Below, in pieces: positions 13,096 to 26,399 of a stretch of 64,000 bases of DNA. Within the stretch, counting starts at the first letter, position 1, and the number at the start of each line of letters is the position of its first letter. The position numbers were made by a program, and so were the translations under genes. The notes under the pieces were generated by a model. That model did not search any database. It was not told the origin of the DNA and worked only from the letters and a program-made list of their open reading frames with translations. The stretch covers positions 213,776,001-213,840,000 of the forward strand of contig JBITNC010000001.1 of NCBI GenBank assembly GCA_050084985.1, written 5' to 3'. The stretch is from Nageia nagi. Lineage: Eukaryota > Pinophyta.

Positions 13096-16000
13096 TTATC
13101 CTTGATTTATCCTTAGTTAGAAATATAGAGGAAATGCTCAAGGGGTTACCAAGGTTCTTAAGGTTTCATGGTAGCTTATATGTCTCCACTCCTTTCATTC
13201 CTCCCCTTATAATGGGGATTCTCATATAATTACATTTTCCCTTTCAAGGTCCCTTTAGGACAAGTCCTTAGTAGGGAATTAGTCCATATCTGATGATATC
13301 ATTTGAAGAAAATCCTTTAGTAACATGACCATGATCATTACATAGATAAGCATATAGGGAATGTATCTTATTAGGAAATATGCCATATCAAAGTGACTAT
13401 GGGATCCATTTTTTGATGACACAACCATGCACTATAGTACCAATGTCATACCTAGAAGGGCATACTCTACCCATATGAGTATTGGTTCTTTTTGGGTTGA
13501 CCTATTTTGCACCATTTTCTATGTCCTACCAAGAGGCCTTATATCCCCTTTGGAATAGATCTATGGATAGTAAGAGGATGTTTGTAATAGACTAATAATC
13601 TAAGCTTGCCCTCTCATACAAGAAACTAACTAACCATTAAGTTAGTCAATGTCCACTCTACTCTCCCTTGAGAGTCTATACCAAAATGAAGGCATCCTTG
13701 TTAGTATGATATCATTATCAAAGGATAGAATCCCCATTATCCACCACCTAGGTCTGAATGGAATGGAATCTAAGGACATGGGAATCATATGGAGGTTTGG
13801 CATCATGAATCTAACCTAAAAGCCATCAAATGGAGGTGGAAAAATGAAGGAAGGATAATTTAGGATGGGTCTAATCCAATAGAAAGTGAAGGATGGTACC
13901 TTCCCTAACCTATTTACATAGAATGCACTTATCCTAATCTACAAGTTCAAGGAGGCAAAGGAATGCTACTTATCTTTCTAGGACACACCCACCAATATAT
14001 CCATTTATCAACTAAGAGGTTGGTTTTCCTAATAGAAAGCACACTTACTAATTGATGAACCTCTAGATCTGAAGAAACTTAAATTTAATATAGAACTTGA
14101 GAACTAGGGATGGATGTTAGATATCCCACTTATCCTAAGTAATTAAATAAACACACTTGCTACTTATCTTGGGGCATGTTCTACTTCATCCAATTAGTAG
14201 ATCTATATACCCAAGTTCATTTCTCACCAATCTTATGATATGGTATGTTTATTGATAAGGTCACCAATCAACATGTTAGCTTTCTAATACTTAAGAAGGT
14301 ATTAGGCCCTTTTCCCAACACTATAGATAGGGATAGGACAAATTTTGAGTTTCTTATGGAGCACACTCACTTCAATTGATGGACCTACTACTCTTATTGA
14401 TACTCCTCCTCATGCCCTCCATGGAGACATGTTCAAGTGGTTACTAGAGGGTGAATACATGCATACTAATCACTTGTTCTTCATAAGATAAAATTGGTAA
14501 TACTAGGGCTCTTAATGTAAGAACCTTCATCCAAACTAGAATTCTTTAATTGCAAAGAAAGTGCCTAATATCATGTAGTACTTGAAGATCCAAACTAGCT
14601 CTATCCTTAATAATATGGGGGATTCTATAAGAGTATTCTATGTTTATGTTTAGATACTTATATCCTTCATAGACTCTAATATTTTCATTTTTAATAAGGA
14701 CACCAACACCATTAAACTCATCTCTCTCACTAAACATGACCATCCCTTTGCACTTTTCAATTCCACATTACATTCCCCAGGCCACACTTTAACCTTACAC
14801 ACTTGTGAGATGGGCTTGTATCTCTTCCATTTAATTAACTAGGATAGCTAGGTCATTTGCAAAGATGAACCTATTAATGTTGGCTTGTAATCTTACTATT
14901 ACTATCCTGTCTCCTTAATATTAACCATGATATTATTAATAAAAATATTAAAAAGCATAGTAGAAGAAGGGAATCCCTAACACACCCCATACTTTATGGG
15001 GATATCCTTTGAGAGCAACTGATTAAACCTAACCTTCATTGATAAACTATTATAAAGGGTTTTAAAAAAATCCAAAGAATTACCTCTAATCCCTACTACG
15101 TGAAGCTTTCTAAGAAGAGCTTGATCAGGAATCATATCATATGCTTTCTTAAAGTTTATGAAGGAAATAAATGTTAGTCTTTTCAACTTTAATTTACACC
15201 TTAACACAATTTCATGGAAAGTTTCCATATGCCTAATCCACTACTCCCTTACTTTGAAACCAGCCTAGCTCTTGCTATAGAAACTATAGGCCTCTAACAT
15301 CTTATTGCTCCTTTGGATAACCATATAGGTTAATATTTTTTAGAAAGATATTTAAAAGAGATGCCTATATAATTTTCATGGAGGGTAAGGTATGCCATGT
15401 TTGGAATGGAGACCAACATAGCTATATTCACTTCTTTAGGAATGTACCTTGATGTTTAGATGAGATTGAAAATCCTTAAAATTCCTTTTTCCTTGCTACT
15501 TTTGACCCACATCAAGAAGAGCCTTAAAAAACTTAGGTGGTAGATCATAAGATTAAGCTACCTTATGGTTCTCTAAGATCTTTACCACTTTCTTAACTTA
15601 GTGCCACTTGATAGATAGATTAATTTTAGTAGGCTTTAGGAGCTTACATAGAAGGATAGATCTCCAAAAAATATAATTCCTTGCCACTAGTAAAGGATCA
15701 TCCAAAAGTTAGGTGTAATGAGCATGCTAACTTTCCAAGATCTCATTGGGGATGACATATCCATCCTTATTCTTCATGGGTTGGCTTGAATACTGGTTAT
15801 TTTTTACCATTTTAAAAAGGTCCTTTAACCATTTCTAGAACTCATAGGCCTTATTGGCCATCATAAGCTCCTTACCTTATTAATACTATGCTAAAAGGAA
15901 GCCCACTTTGCAAGAGCATACTCCTTCATCTCTCCAAAAATCCTACACCACTCAGCATCCATAATGGTCTCCTCCTTAGAACCTTATTTAGCTTTCAAAA

Positions 16001-16628
16001 GCCTATTGTAGCATTCCTTATGCAAGCCAATTAACCTCTTTATCTTATTACTAAGATGAACATCCCCTATATGATACCTTATACCTCCCTTCTTTTTAAG
16101 ATAAAAATCAACTATAATCTCTTTTGAAACTATAAAAAACTTCTTGATGTAGTCCCTCATAAAGAGGAGGACATATCCATATCCTCATTAAACTATAGGG
16201 ATTCCTATTAGTTAGATAACTTGATTTGCTCCCTAGACTCCTTGATTAACTCTTACACAAACTTAGCTATTGATGCAAGTTATTTCCCATCTCCCCCGAA
16301 TTTGAGGGCCTTAAACTTAGTATATAATGGCTAATGGTCAGATCCAATATCAATCCTTCAAGCTCTACCTATGGTGAGGAGTCCCTATGCCTATTAGTTT
16401 GTAAGGATTTGATCCATGATACTTGTTTCCTTAATTAGGTGTGAGTGGAAGGTCTTACTATCTCCTACCATTAAAAGCATAAAAAAGTTCACTTTCATAG
16501 CCCACTTAATCATTCTAGCAAAAGGGGTATTCCAATCCCCCATGACTATGATGAGAGCCTCCTTATTGCTCTTAATAAGGTTGAGGATTAATTCTTTAAT
16601 CCTTTTAAATATGGCTACCCTAGGAAGA
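13096..16628 (-). mobile_element. LINE (non-LTR retrotransposon), minus strand
   Basis: About 3.5 kb inserted into a satellite unit: the unit breaks near 13095 and its next part resumes at 16629. The minus strand carries an endonuclease piece followed by an RT piece, the non-LTR order. The exact 3' end and target duplication were not resolved. 13096-14480 has no recognisable protein and is probably the 3' part of the element. Confidence 0.75.
14480..16620 (-). pseudogene. LINE endonuclease-RT protein, decayed
   Basis: Minus-strand translation. Endonuclease near 16610-16380: ALIIVMGDWNTPFARM with the GD-x-N motif of APE-type endonucleases, then MDQILTN. RT at 15228-14977: ISFINFKKAYDMIPDQALLR, LHVVGIRGNSLDFFKTLYNS and IPIKYGVC, then a stop and LFNIFINNIM. 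The catalytic box at 14852-14863 reads FAND instead of FADD, a G-to-A change of the catalytic aspartate. The C-terminal thumb follows (VEGYKYL-like 'VYEGYKYLNINIEYS', RIPHIIKDRASLD) down to 14546. Several stops; inactive. The AYD box lacks the tryptophan typical of plant L1, so this may be another LINE clade. No further ORF seen. Confidence 0.82.
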
Positions 16629-18000
16629 GTGGGAGGGTAGACATGGTATCAAGGGGATTGCAAGATAAAGTAAGGTTTATGTGATCTATGATTGATATCA
16701 TGTGTATTTCCAAACCATCACTACATTGGGCATCCATGATCCTCTCTATGGAATTGCATAGCAACATGAATATTAGAAACCATGGTACATTTTTGGTAAA
16801 CCCTATATCATGATACATCATGTGATAGGGTTTCTACACACACTTCCCACCATTATGCATAGAAAGGACTTATAGGAAATGTTTTGCATGAAGCCATAGC
16901 ATTATACATACTTCATACCTTAGATAAATCATAGAGAAATTAGGGAAAGGGATGTGGGACAAACAATCATGATGAAAATACCATGGATAGGTAAAGGATC
17001 AAGGTGAGTACAAGATGGAGAAGGGATCATATAGTCTATGATGGGCATTGAGCATGTTTCCAAACCATAACTATAATGGGAATAAATAGTCCTTTTTTGC
17101 ATACTTGCATAGCAACATGAATATTAAGCAACCATGGTATATTATTGGTAGACCCTAGATAATGATACACCATGTGATAGATATTCTCCACACACTTACC
17201 ATAACCATGCATGGAAAGGACATATAGGAAATATTATGCATGTAGCTAGAGTATTAGATGTACTTCATGCCTTAATGAATCATACAAGTAATTGAGGTAA
17301 GGTATGTGGGATGTACCAACATGATGGAGAGAGGGTGAGTAGGAAAGACATCAATGGGAGTGCAATATGAATAAGGGACCATGTGGTATATGATCAACAT
17401 CAAGCATGTTACTAAACCATTGCTACATTAGGAATCCATAATCCTCTCCATAGACTCACATAGCAACATGAATATCAAGTAACCATGATACATTATTGGT
17501 AGATACTAGATCATGATACAACATGTAGCAAGATTTCTCCACACACTTCCCATCATCATACATGAGAAGGAATTATAAGAGACATTCTTCATGTAGCCAT
17601 AGCATTGAATGTACTTCATGCATTAGCCAAATTGTAGAGCAATTGAGGGAAGGGATGTGGGATAGACTAGTGTGATGGAGAGAGGAAAAGTAGGAAAGGC
17701 ATCAATGAGAGTGCAATATGGAGAATAGGTTATGTATTCTATGATCAACATCAAGCATGTTTTCAAAATACTACTACATTGGGCATCCACAATCATCTTT
17801 ACAAACTCACATAGCAACATGAATATCAAGAAACTATGGTATGTTATTGGTATACCCTAGTTCATGATACATCATGTGGTAGGGTTTATCCACACACTTC
17901 CCACAACTATGCATAGGAAGGACTTATATGATATGTTCTACATATAGTCATAGCATTGAATGTACTTCATGCCTTTGCTAAATGGTAAATACAACTAGGG
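16629..18000. repeat. ~350-bp satellite, block 3
   Basis: Marker positions near 16731, 17081, 17433 and 17784 (350-352 bp apart). Each unit has the conserved 'accctagatcatgata' and 'agggtttctccacacacttc' blocks. Confidence 0.92.
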
Positions 18001-18265
18001 CAAGGGATGGATCTATAATATATTATAATATATACGGAGGTAAGAGTGAGGGACCAATGGAAGGGGAAGGTTAGATTTGGAGAACTCCAACCTAGGTGAT
18101 AGGGTAGAATTTAGAAATCAATTATCTCAAGATGGGATGAGTTAAATTACACCAACCCAAGCAAGGAAAAGTCACCAATCATCCTCACCATAGTAGTTTT
18201 AGCTTAAAATACCTATTTACAATTAGATAAGGGGTCAATTTACCTATGGCATATGTGTTTTTTAG
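18001..18265. repeat. ~270-bp module, copy 2
   Basis: Second copy of the block at 12756-13030: 'tatctcaagatgggatgagt', 'atcctcaccatagtagtttt' then 'agcttaaaatacctatttac'. It is inserted at the same point of the satellite unit as copy 1, so it spread as part of a longer higher-order repeat rather than by independent insertion. Confidence 0.75.
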
Positions 18266-20371
18266 ATGTACTTCATGCCTTAGCTAAACCATAAAGGTAA
18301 TATGGGAAGCAACATGGGATAAATCTTTTTAATGGAGAGAGGGAAGGTAGACAAAGGATCAAGGTGAGTGTAAGATGGAGTAGGGGCCATGCAATCTATG
18401 ATTAGCATTGAGCATGTATCTAAACCATCACTACATTAGGCATCCATAGTCCTCTTCATGAACTTGCATAATAACATAAACACCAAGAAACCATGATACA
18501 TTGCTGGTAGACCCTAAATCATGATATACCATATGGTAAGATTTCTCCACACACCTCCCACCATAATCCATGGAAATAACTTAAAATAGACATTCTACAT
18601 GTAGCTATAGTATTGGATGTACTTCACACCTTAGCCAAATTATAGAGATAATCAAGGCAAGTGACATGGGATGTAATGACATGTTGGAGAGAACATAAAT
18701 GGGTAAGGGATCAAGAGGAGTATAAGATAGAGAAGGGGTCATGTCATCTACTATTAGAATCAAGTGCATTTTTAAGCCATTGCTACATTGGGCATCCATA
18801 GTCCTCTCTGCATACTTACAAAGAAATATGAACATCAAGAAACTATGATATATTATTGGTAGACCTTAGATCATGATACACCATGCAACATGGCTTCTCC
18901 AAAAACTTTCCACCACCATGTATTGAAAGGAAATACATGAGACATTATGCATATAGTTTTAGTATTAGATATACTTCATGCCTTAGGTAAATCATAGAGC
19001 AACCAAAGGAAGGGTCCTAGGACATACCAATATGATGGAAAGAGGATGAGTGAGAAAGGCATTAAGTGGAATATAATATGGGGAATGGGCCTTGTAGTTT
19101 ACAATAAACATTGAGTGTATTTTTCAACTACTACTAGATTACACATCCACATTCCTCTCCTTTAACTCACATAGCAATTTGAATGTTAGGAAACTATAAT
19201 TCATTGCTAGTAGACCCTAGATCATGATACATCATATGGTAAGGTTTCTCCACACACTTCCTACCACTATACATGGGAAGGTATTATAGGAGAGATTATT
19301 CATGTAGCCATAGCATTAGACATACTTCATGTCTTAGTTGAACCATAGAGAACCTAGGTGAGGGCATGTGGGATGTACCAAAATGATGGAGAGAGGTCAA
19401 GCAAGCAAGGAATCAAGGGGAGTGCAAGATGGATAAGGGATCATGTGGTCTACAATTAGTAGTGTGCATATTTTTGAATCACCTCTACATAGGATATCCA
19501 CATTTCTCTCTACAAACTCACATAGTAAGATGAACATTGAGGAATCATGATATGTTATTAGTAGACCCTAGATCATGATACACCATGCAATAGGGTTTCT
19601 CCACAAACTTACCACCACCATGTATATGGGAAGGACTTATAGGAGACATTTTACATGTAATCATAGTGTTGGATGTATTTCATTCCTTAGCCAAACCATA
19701 GAGGAAATTGAGGTAAGGGACATGGGATTAATTGACATGATGGAGAGAATACAAACAAGCAAGGGATAAAGGAGACTGCAAGATAGAGAGGGGGTCATGT
19801 GGTATACTATTGATATGAGTGTATTTTTGAATAATTGCTATATTAGGCATACAAAGTCCTCTCTATGAATTCACATAATAATATGAACATTAAGTAACCA
19901 TGGTACATTACTATTAGAACCTAAATCATGATACATCATGTAGTAGATTTTTGTCATACACTTCCCTCCACCATGCATGGGAAGGACTTACAAGAGACAT
20001 TATGCATGTCGCCATAACATTGGACATGCTTTACACCTTAGATGAATCATAGAGATAAATGAGGAAATGGATGTGGTATGGATAAGTAAAATGGAGAGAG
20101 TGTATATACAAAGGATCAAGTGAAGTGTAAGAGGGTGTAAGGGTCATGACATCTATGATAAATATCAAGCATGTTTTTGAATGATTGGTACATTAGGCAT
20201 CCATAGTCCTCTCCATAGACTTGCATAGCAACATAAATAATAGGAAATTATAGTACATTCTTGTAGACCCTAGATCATTATACACTATGTGGTAAGGTTT
20301 CTCCATACACTTCCCACCACCACATATGGGAAGGTGTTATAGGAGATGTTTGATATGTAGCTATAGCATTG
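18266..20371. repeat. ~350-bp satellite, block 4
   Basis: Marker positions near 18441, 18793, 19144, 19495, 19848 and 20198, all 350-353 bp apart. The array is cut at 20371 by element A and resumes at 38245. Confidence 0.93.
20367..20371. other. Target-site duplication, left of element A
   Basis: CATTG directly before the left LTR, matching CATTT at 38245-38249 with one mismatch. In intact satellite units this place reads '…catagcattgaatgtacttc', so removing the element rejoins a normal unit. Confidence 0.75.
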
Positions 20372-21248
20372 TGTTAATCAAAAAATCAACCTTATTAGCA
20401 AACAATAAAAATATAATTAATACAAACTAAAATTTTATTAATTTTTTATAATACCTCGATATTACAAATTTCAAATTACTAGATCTAGTTGCCTTATGAA
20501 AGGGCTTTTTTCAAATGCATGTATAAAATAGGCTTTTCAAGTATATGGATTGAAGGTTGCCAATGACCCTTATTGGAATGCTAGCAACTAAGGTGGAATG
20601 TTGATGCTCGATATCAAGTCATTGGCATTTCTATAACTTCAAATTTTTTGATTGATTTGAATCACTCTTCCAAATTATAGCTTTTTGTCATCTATATCTA
20701 TAATGCCTTAGAATTTTGCTACATCTTAACACCTATGGACCTTACACATATGCTCAAACAACACATTAAAATATACTTGTACTTTTTTGAAATCTTAACA
20801 TAAGGAAGAAAAGCATATAAAAATAATCAAATTGAAATAAACTTCATAATTCTATCTTCATTTCAGCAACATAAGTCTACTTCAATTTTATAGGTTTTTT
20901 ATTATCTATTTGCCTCATGTATTTATAGAGTTTTTTAATGGGAATTTATGGAATTCTAGAAAGCTAAAAAGGGGGAGTCAAAGTTTATCACTAGCTTGAA
21001 ATAACCAAAGGAATTTCACATCTAGTGATAATGTAGGTAATGACTAACCCTCTCTATCCATACTTTTGTGGAGAGGATGAAACTTATAGTTCATCTTCTA
21101 TTTTTTAAGTTTCAATTTTTCTATTGCAAAGTCACCGATGATCCTAAGTAGATGCTAATGAACTAAACTAATTGCTAGTTATTATGGCCTAATCATTGAT
21201 GTCTTAAGTCTTGATTTTTTTTAAATGAGTCATTTTTTTATGTCTACA
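20372..21248 (-). repeat. Element A 3' LTR (877 bp)
   Basis: On the minus strand it starts TGTAGACA and ends TTAACA (TG…CA). It aligns end to end with 37368-38244, same length. A TATA-like CTATAAATA on the minus strand lies at about 20920-20929, a plausible core promoter. Confidence 0.93.
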
Positions 21249-21262
21249 TTTTTACCCTTTTT
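21249..21262 (-). other. Element A polypurine tract
   Basis: Minus strand reads aaaaagggtaaaaa immediately before TGTAGACA. The flanking 'ggttgataattt…' matches the sequence before the 3' LTR of element B ('ggttgataattcaaaaaagg'). Confidence 0.8.
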
Positions 21263-21999
21263 AAATTATCAACCAAAGATGAGGTTGATAATTTCAAAAA
21301 TATATAATGGGAAGCTTTAAATTATTATTTTATCTAGTTATATTTGAGGCTTTTTATAATAGAAATTTTGACTCAATTTCTTATGTAAGTTGCAATTTTG
21401 ATCTATCAAATCATGATAATTTTTTTTTTCATTTAACATTTGATGTGTTTTGAAAATAAATTTAGATATACTTTATAAATGACTATTTTTGATATGATAA
21501 TGTGTTAAGCTTATGTGATAGTTGCATGACATTTCTATTATATCATTTTGCATGTCTAAGCACATATGAACCATGTAAGTATCTCTTTAGTATATGGAAT
21601 TTTGAAGATGTTATCCTTTATCTTGACAACAAGGTTTCAAGGTAATCTTTGTAACAATGATCTATTACATACCATTTTTGATATTTACAAAATCAACAAT
21701 ATCTTAATAAGTATTATCAAAATCTTTTATGCATGAAGCTTAAGTTTCTTAGAAAAATAAATCATAACCCTTTTTTTTGGATTGCTTAAATCACTAGTAG
21801 TAGACTTAAAATGCTAGCATTTATCAATGAATAGCTAGCATCCACTATCTGGTCACTAACATTCCATGTCATAGGATTATAAAAAGAAAAGGTTTAAATT
21901 TCATTATTACTTTCTATCTTATTTTATCATTTTCTTATCTACTAGGTATCTTTTATTCTTTATAATTTTTTCTATGTTGTTGGCTATTAGTATCTGATG

Positions 22000-24316
22000 A
22001 GACTATCATTCCTCCATGTTGTCACTCCACTGGCCATTCTCAACCTATTCAGGAAGAGGTAGGGTTTTGAATTGACCTTATTTTTTTTAAATTTTTACTT
22101 ATATTTGATATTTTAACCATTTGTTTTAATTTTTTAGTTATAAAATACAATAATTAGGTATTTAAAACATTTCCATTGGATTAGAATATAATTTAGACTT
22201 TTTTTTCTATTTATTTTTACAAATTTTCAAACCCTTAATCATAGTCACTGGCTAGAGTGGAAGCGTTTTAGGGTTGCCAATGTTTATATGTCAAACACCA
22301 ATGATTCTATAACACCAACATTTGAACATCAACATTTCATGTTGGATCACCCAATTATTTTTAAAGTTAAGTTTTATAAATTTATAGGTTTGAGATATTT
22401 TTGAGCCTTATGGTAGATACCATTCTATCATTCAGGTGGGTAGGGAGTTTTTGGGTCTTGCTAATCACATAATTTTTTGGATGATTGTATTCAGTGTAGG
22501 CCCATATATGGGTCATATTCATTAGGAGTATCCTTTATTGGTATCTTTGTTAGATATATGGGATGCTCATACTTTGACCTTTCATCTCTTAACTAGGAAT
22601 ATGATGATCACTGTAGAGGACATTCATAGATTATATAGACTACCTATCCATGGTTAGAGGATATAGAATGTGGTAGACAATGCTAGAGCTTTACCAACAA
22701 TTTCATATCTTTATGGAGTAGATAGAGTTTATACTATTATTTTGAGATTATTTCTAGAAGGATCTAATATTACCAATATTTTATAGAAGCTATACATTTT
22801 TCATATTTGATGGGATTATTTCAATGTTATGCTCTCCTAGATACTAGTGGTAGGAGATTTCCATGGTTTGTTTTACCAATTATAGCAAATATAATACAAC
22901 ATGAGATAGTGTATGCTTGGTCACCTACACCATTAACTTATATTTATAGAGAGCTATTCTTTTATTCTCAAGGGCATCATACCTCATTATCAGTTACTAT
23001 CACTTTGCAAGCATGGGCTTATGAGCATATTGCTATAACTTACCCTTCAAACTTACCTTAGGTTGGTTTTGGTAGCCATTTAGAGTATGAGATAGGCATC
23101 ATTTTATGGTGTGATGATTTTTATGTTCATCCATCAAATGGCATTAGGTGAGATGTGGCCTATTACTACTACATCGTAGCTCAATTAGTTGTAAATTAGG
23201 TGAGTTTTAGATCTTATTATATATATCTAGTTTGGGTTGAGCTTGCAAGGGAGATTATTGGTATTCAACAACCACATGTATTGAGTGGAAAATGGATAAA
23301 TTTTCTTTAGTTTTTTTAGTTTGGGAGAGTATGCTACTAGTTTGATTTATTTTAGGACATTCCACCTTTACAAGTGCTATATCAGCATGAGGGTACCATC
23401 CCAGTGAATGGTATTCAATCTTTGGTGTATGTAGAGCTACATCCTACTTAGGAGGAGGCATTAACTGAGTATGATATTGGGGTAGATATATTGGTGTTAC
23501 TAAGGAGTTTATAACTTTGTGGCATATTAATTTAGAGGGTGGTGATGATGATGGAGAGGATAGACACATTCATTAGTGCATTAATGATGTTGAGGAGGTG
23601 GGTACAACCACAAGTGAGGTAGTAGCAAGTGAGGGAGAGGAGAGGATGATAGATGCTACTAAGAAGTTTATTTCAAAGGAGAGAGCAATAATTCTAGCTA
23701 AGGAGGGAGTTTCCCTAGGTAGATATGATTATGATAGAGGTGATATCCTAATGAATTAGATTTCTAGTATTGATACTTTACTAGGTGATATTTATAAGCT
23801 TAGATATTAGTTGGCATAGGCAAACTCATGCATATATCAATATAGAGTTGAGAGGGTTAGTATTGCAAAGAGAGGGATGAGGCTCATACATCACTATAGG
23901 GAGCTCAAGCTCATCAAATGGGAGTAACACCTACTATTAAGGGTACAAAGAGTAGATCTTTAGGATTTTTTCATGGCATTCATTAGTAAATAGATTATTA
24001 TATTGCTATTATTCAAACTTGGTTGATAGGTGTACCAACATTTTCTCATAGAGTGTAGTATCATACACCTTAATTGAGTTATCGACCTATTAACTTGTTT
24101 ACATATCAAGCTAGTAGTAGTGCTCAAGGGATAACAAGTTCTCTAGGTAGGACAACAAGATTAGGAACCTCTCTTAGCAAGGGTACTACACCTTAGACAT
24201 CCTCCTAGGGTATTATGAGATTATCAAAGTTACAAGGAGCTACATGACCAACCAATCCTACAAGGTCTATTGGTACTACTCCTCTTGGTCATAGCACTAG
24301 AGAGATGAGTAGATAA
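22000..24316 (+). pseudogene. Plant mobile domain (PMD) gene, antisense cargo of element A
   Basis: Plus-strand gene opposite to its host element. First half, near 22400-22660: FEPYGRYHSIIQVGREFLGL, then LVSLLDIWDAHTLTFHL and MITVEDIHRLYRLPIHG, the W-x-TFH…T-x-ED…LPI-x-G signature of the plant mobile domain (MAIN/MAIL1-like proteins and transposon relatives). Second half at 22807-23061 in another frame: LLDTSGRRFPWFVLPII, YAWSPTPLTYIYRELFF and LQAWAYEHI, the domain's C-terminal hallmarks. A GT…AG stretch at about 22059-22387 could be an intron. Downstream (to ~24316) a low-complexity Ser/Thr-rich tail ends near TPLGHSTREMSR. Several CAG/CGA-type stops and one frame change make it a pseudogene. 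PMD proteins act in transcriptional silencing in Arabidopsis; here a role in the element's life cycle is only inferred. Confidence 0.85.
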
Positions 24317-25855
24317 TGAAGGGATTATGGTAGTTCTCGAGTTCAAGTTAGTAGTTAGAGTAGTCTTTGAGGAGGATATAGTGGTTGGGGTACTCCATGA
24401 GGATGCCTATATTGTATTTTTATCATGATAATGAGATTGTATACTTTATGAGATCATGTATTTTTATATGTTTATATTTTTTATGAGATGATGTAATTTG
24501 AGATGTTATGATTTGATATTTTATATGATTGAGTAGTTAAGGATATTTGGGATGATGTCATGTTTAGTTTTATATTGTAAAATAGGTATATATTGATATG
24601 TTTTCTTATGATTATATATTCAAGTTTAATATGGTTTCATATATTGAATTATGTTTGAATATTTTGATCCTATTATCATAAAGATTATATAAAATACTAG
24701 ACAATGAAATTTTTATAAATAAAATTTTATAGGACATATTTTAAATATAATAGTACAAAATTAGATGCATCATTTTCTATTTGTTGGCTATGTATGTGTA
24801 TAAATAAATATATGATAAGAAATGTTATACCAATATAGAAGATAACTAGAATAACAATATCACTTATCAATTTAAATAATAATAAAGATAATTTTATATT
24901 GGGATATATGGATAATATTGATAACATAACATGATTAAATAAATAATAAATTAACTAGCTTTATCAATATTTCTTTTACCTTCATTTATGTAATTATATA
25001 TGATATAAAACATAGTCATAATATCAAAATTTTATCTTGAAATTTTGTGTGCATGGTGATATTCATTTACTTCTCTAGACATCCATAAATTAAATGTTTT
25101 TTAAAAGCATAGTTTAAATTCAATTATCCTTATTTATATACAATGGTCCAAATTTCTTTGGACATGTTGCCTCTTTTTTAGGTATGCCCCATTTCTAGAT
25201 AGGCATCCATAGCCCTAATGAGGATTAATCCCTAGATCCCACTATAGTCTTACTCTATTGCTAGTCAAGAATCCATAGCCTCGATAAAGGATACTAAAAT
25301 AACCCAAGCATATATTATTTTCTTTTTTCTTTTCTCTCTTTTTTTTAGTCTCTTTTTTTTTTCCTTGGGTTGGGGATGAAGCAAAATAATGGGAGAATAT
25401 TTTCTTTAAAACTACACTTCAAAAAATTCAATGCTTATTTAGTTTGAGATTTTAAATGTGAGAATAGTGTTTGAGTTTATTATATTCCAAAGATATCAAA
25501 CATGTTTGTTTATCATCTTAAATTAACTAAAATTCAAATATCAAATGTCATAATAAAAGCTAAAATGATGATAACTTTAAACAATATTATGTTAATAATA
25601 CATATATGATGTAATATGTGTACAAATAGTATATATGAATGGGGGAATATATTAACATAAACTGATAAGTGATCTAAATCATTATAGTTTTTATCAAATA
25701 AGGATAACATTTCCTAATTTAATAATAGGTTGGATATATCTATATATATGTATATATATATGTATATGTTAATATATATATATAGCGTAGTGCACCCTAT
25801 ACCCAAGACACTTTTGAATTATATATTTTTGAGTATAAATAATACATATGTGTTC

Positions 25856-25921
<66 letters not shown>
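25856..25921. repeat. (TA)n microsatellite
   Basis: About 30 perfect TA dinucleotides inside the 3' untranslated part of element A, with a shorter imperfect TA-rich run at 25737-25785. The ORF over it (Tyr-Ile repeats) is not a gene. Confidence 0.95.
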
Positions 25922-25924
<3 letters not shown>

Positions 25925-26399
25925 CATAAATTTTGTTTTTTTTTAGAATTACTAAGTCCTTAAAATATTATGGGATGATCTTTTAACAATGGTCCAACCT
26001 CTTTGTTTCAAAACATAATAATATGGAGGATTCAATCAAAGATAACATGGCCTTATTCCAAGAATAGATGGTTGATGTTTGTGTGGATAAATAATTAATG
26101 GAGGTGACAACACTTGAAATATCTTTGTTTTTGATTTATACTTTTAGATAACTCTTTGTTTGATTGATGACTCTGGGGGAGGAAGTTTATTATACATATA
26201 TAATAAAGATTATTCACCAATATTAAAGAATTGAGTAGGTGATGGTGTACTTGATTATGCATAGGAAATATGGAAATAATGATGAACATGGTTGTACATT
26301 CTTGATGAGTCAATCCATAGAATCCTTTTCAATATGTGTAGGATAAACTTCATGTTTTATTTTCTTTCATAAATTAAGTCATTGAAGCATCCTTTTAAA

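Noticed and set aside
4785-20371. 18S rRNA gene
   Set aside because: Expected next to ITS1, but no conserved 18S block was found by eye; only a computed search could exclude a strongly eroded copy.
25730-25963. Tyr/Ile-repeat ORF
   Set aside because: Translation of a TA microsatellite.
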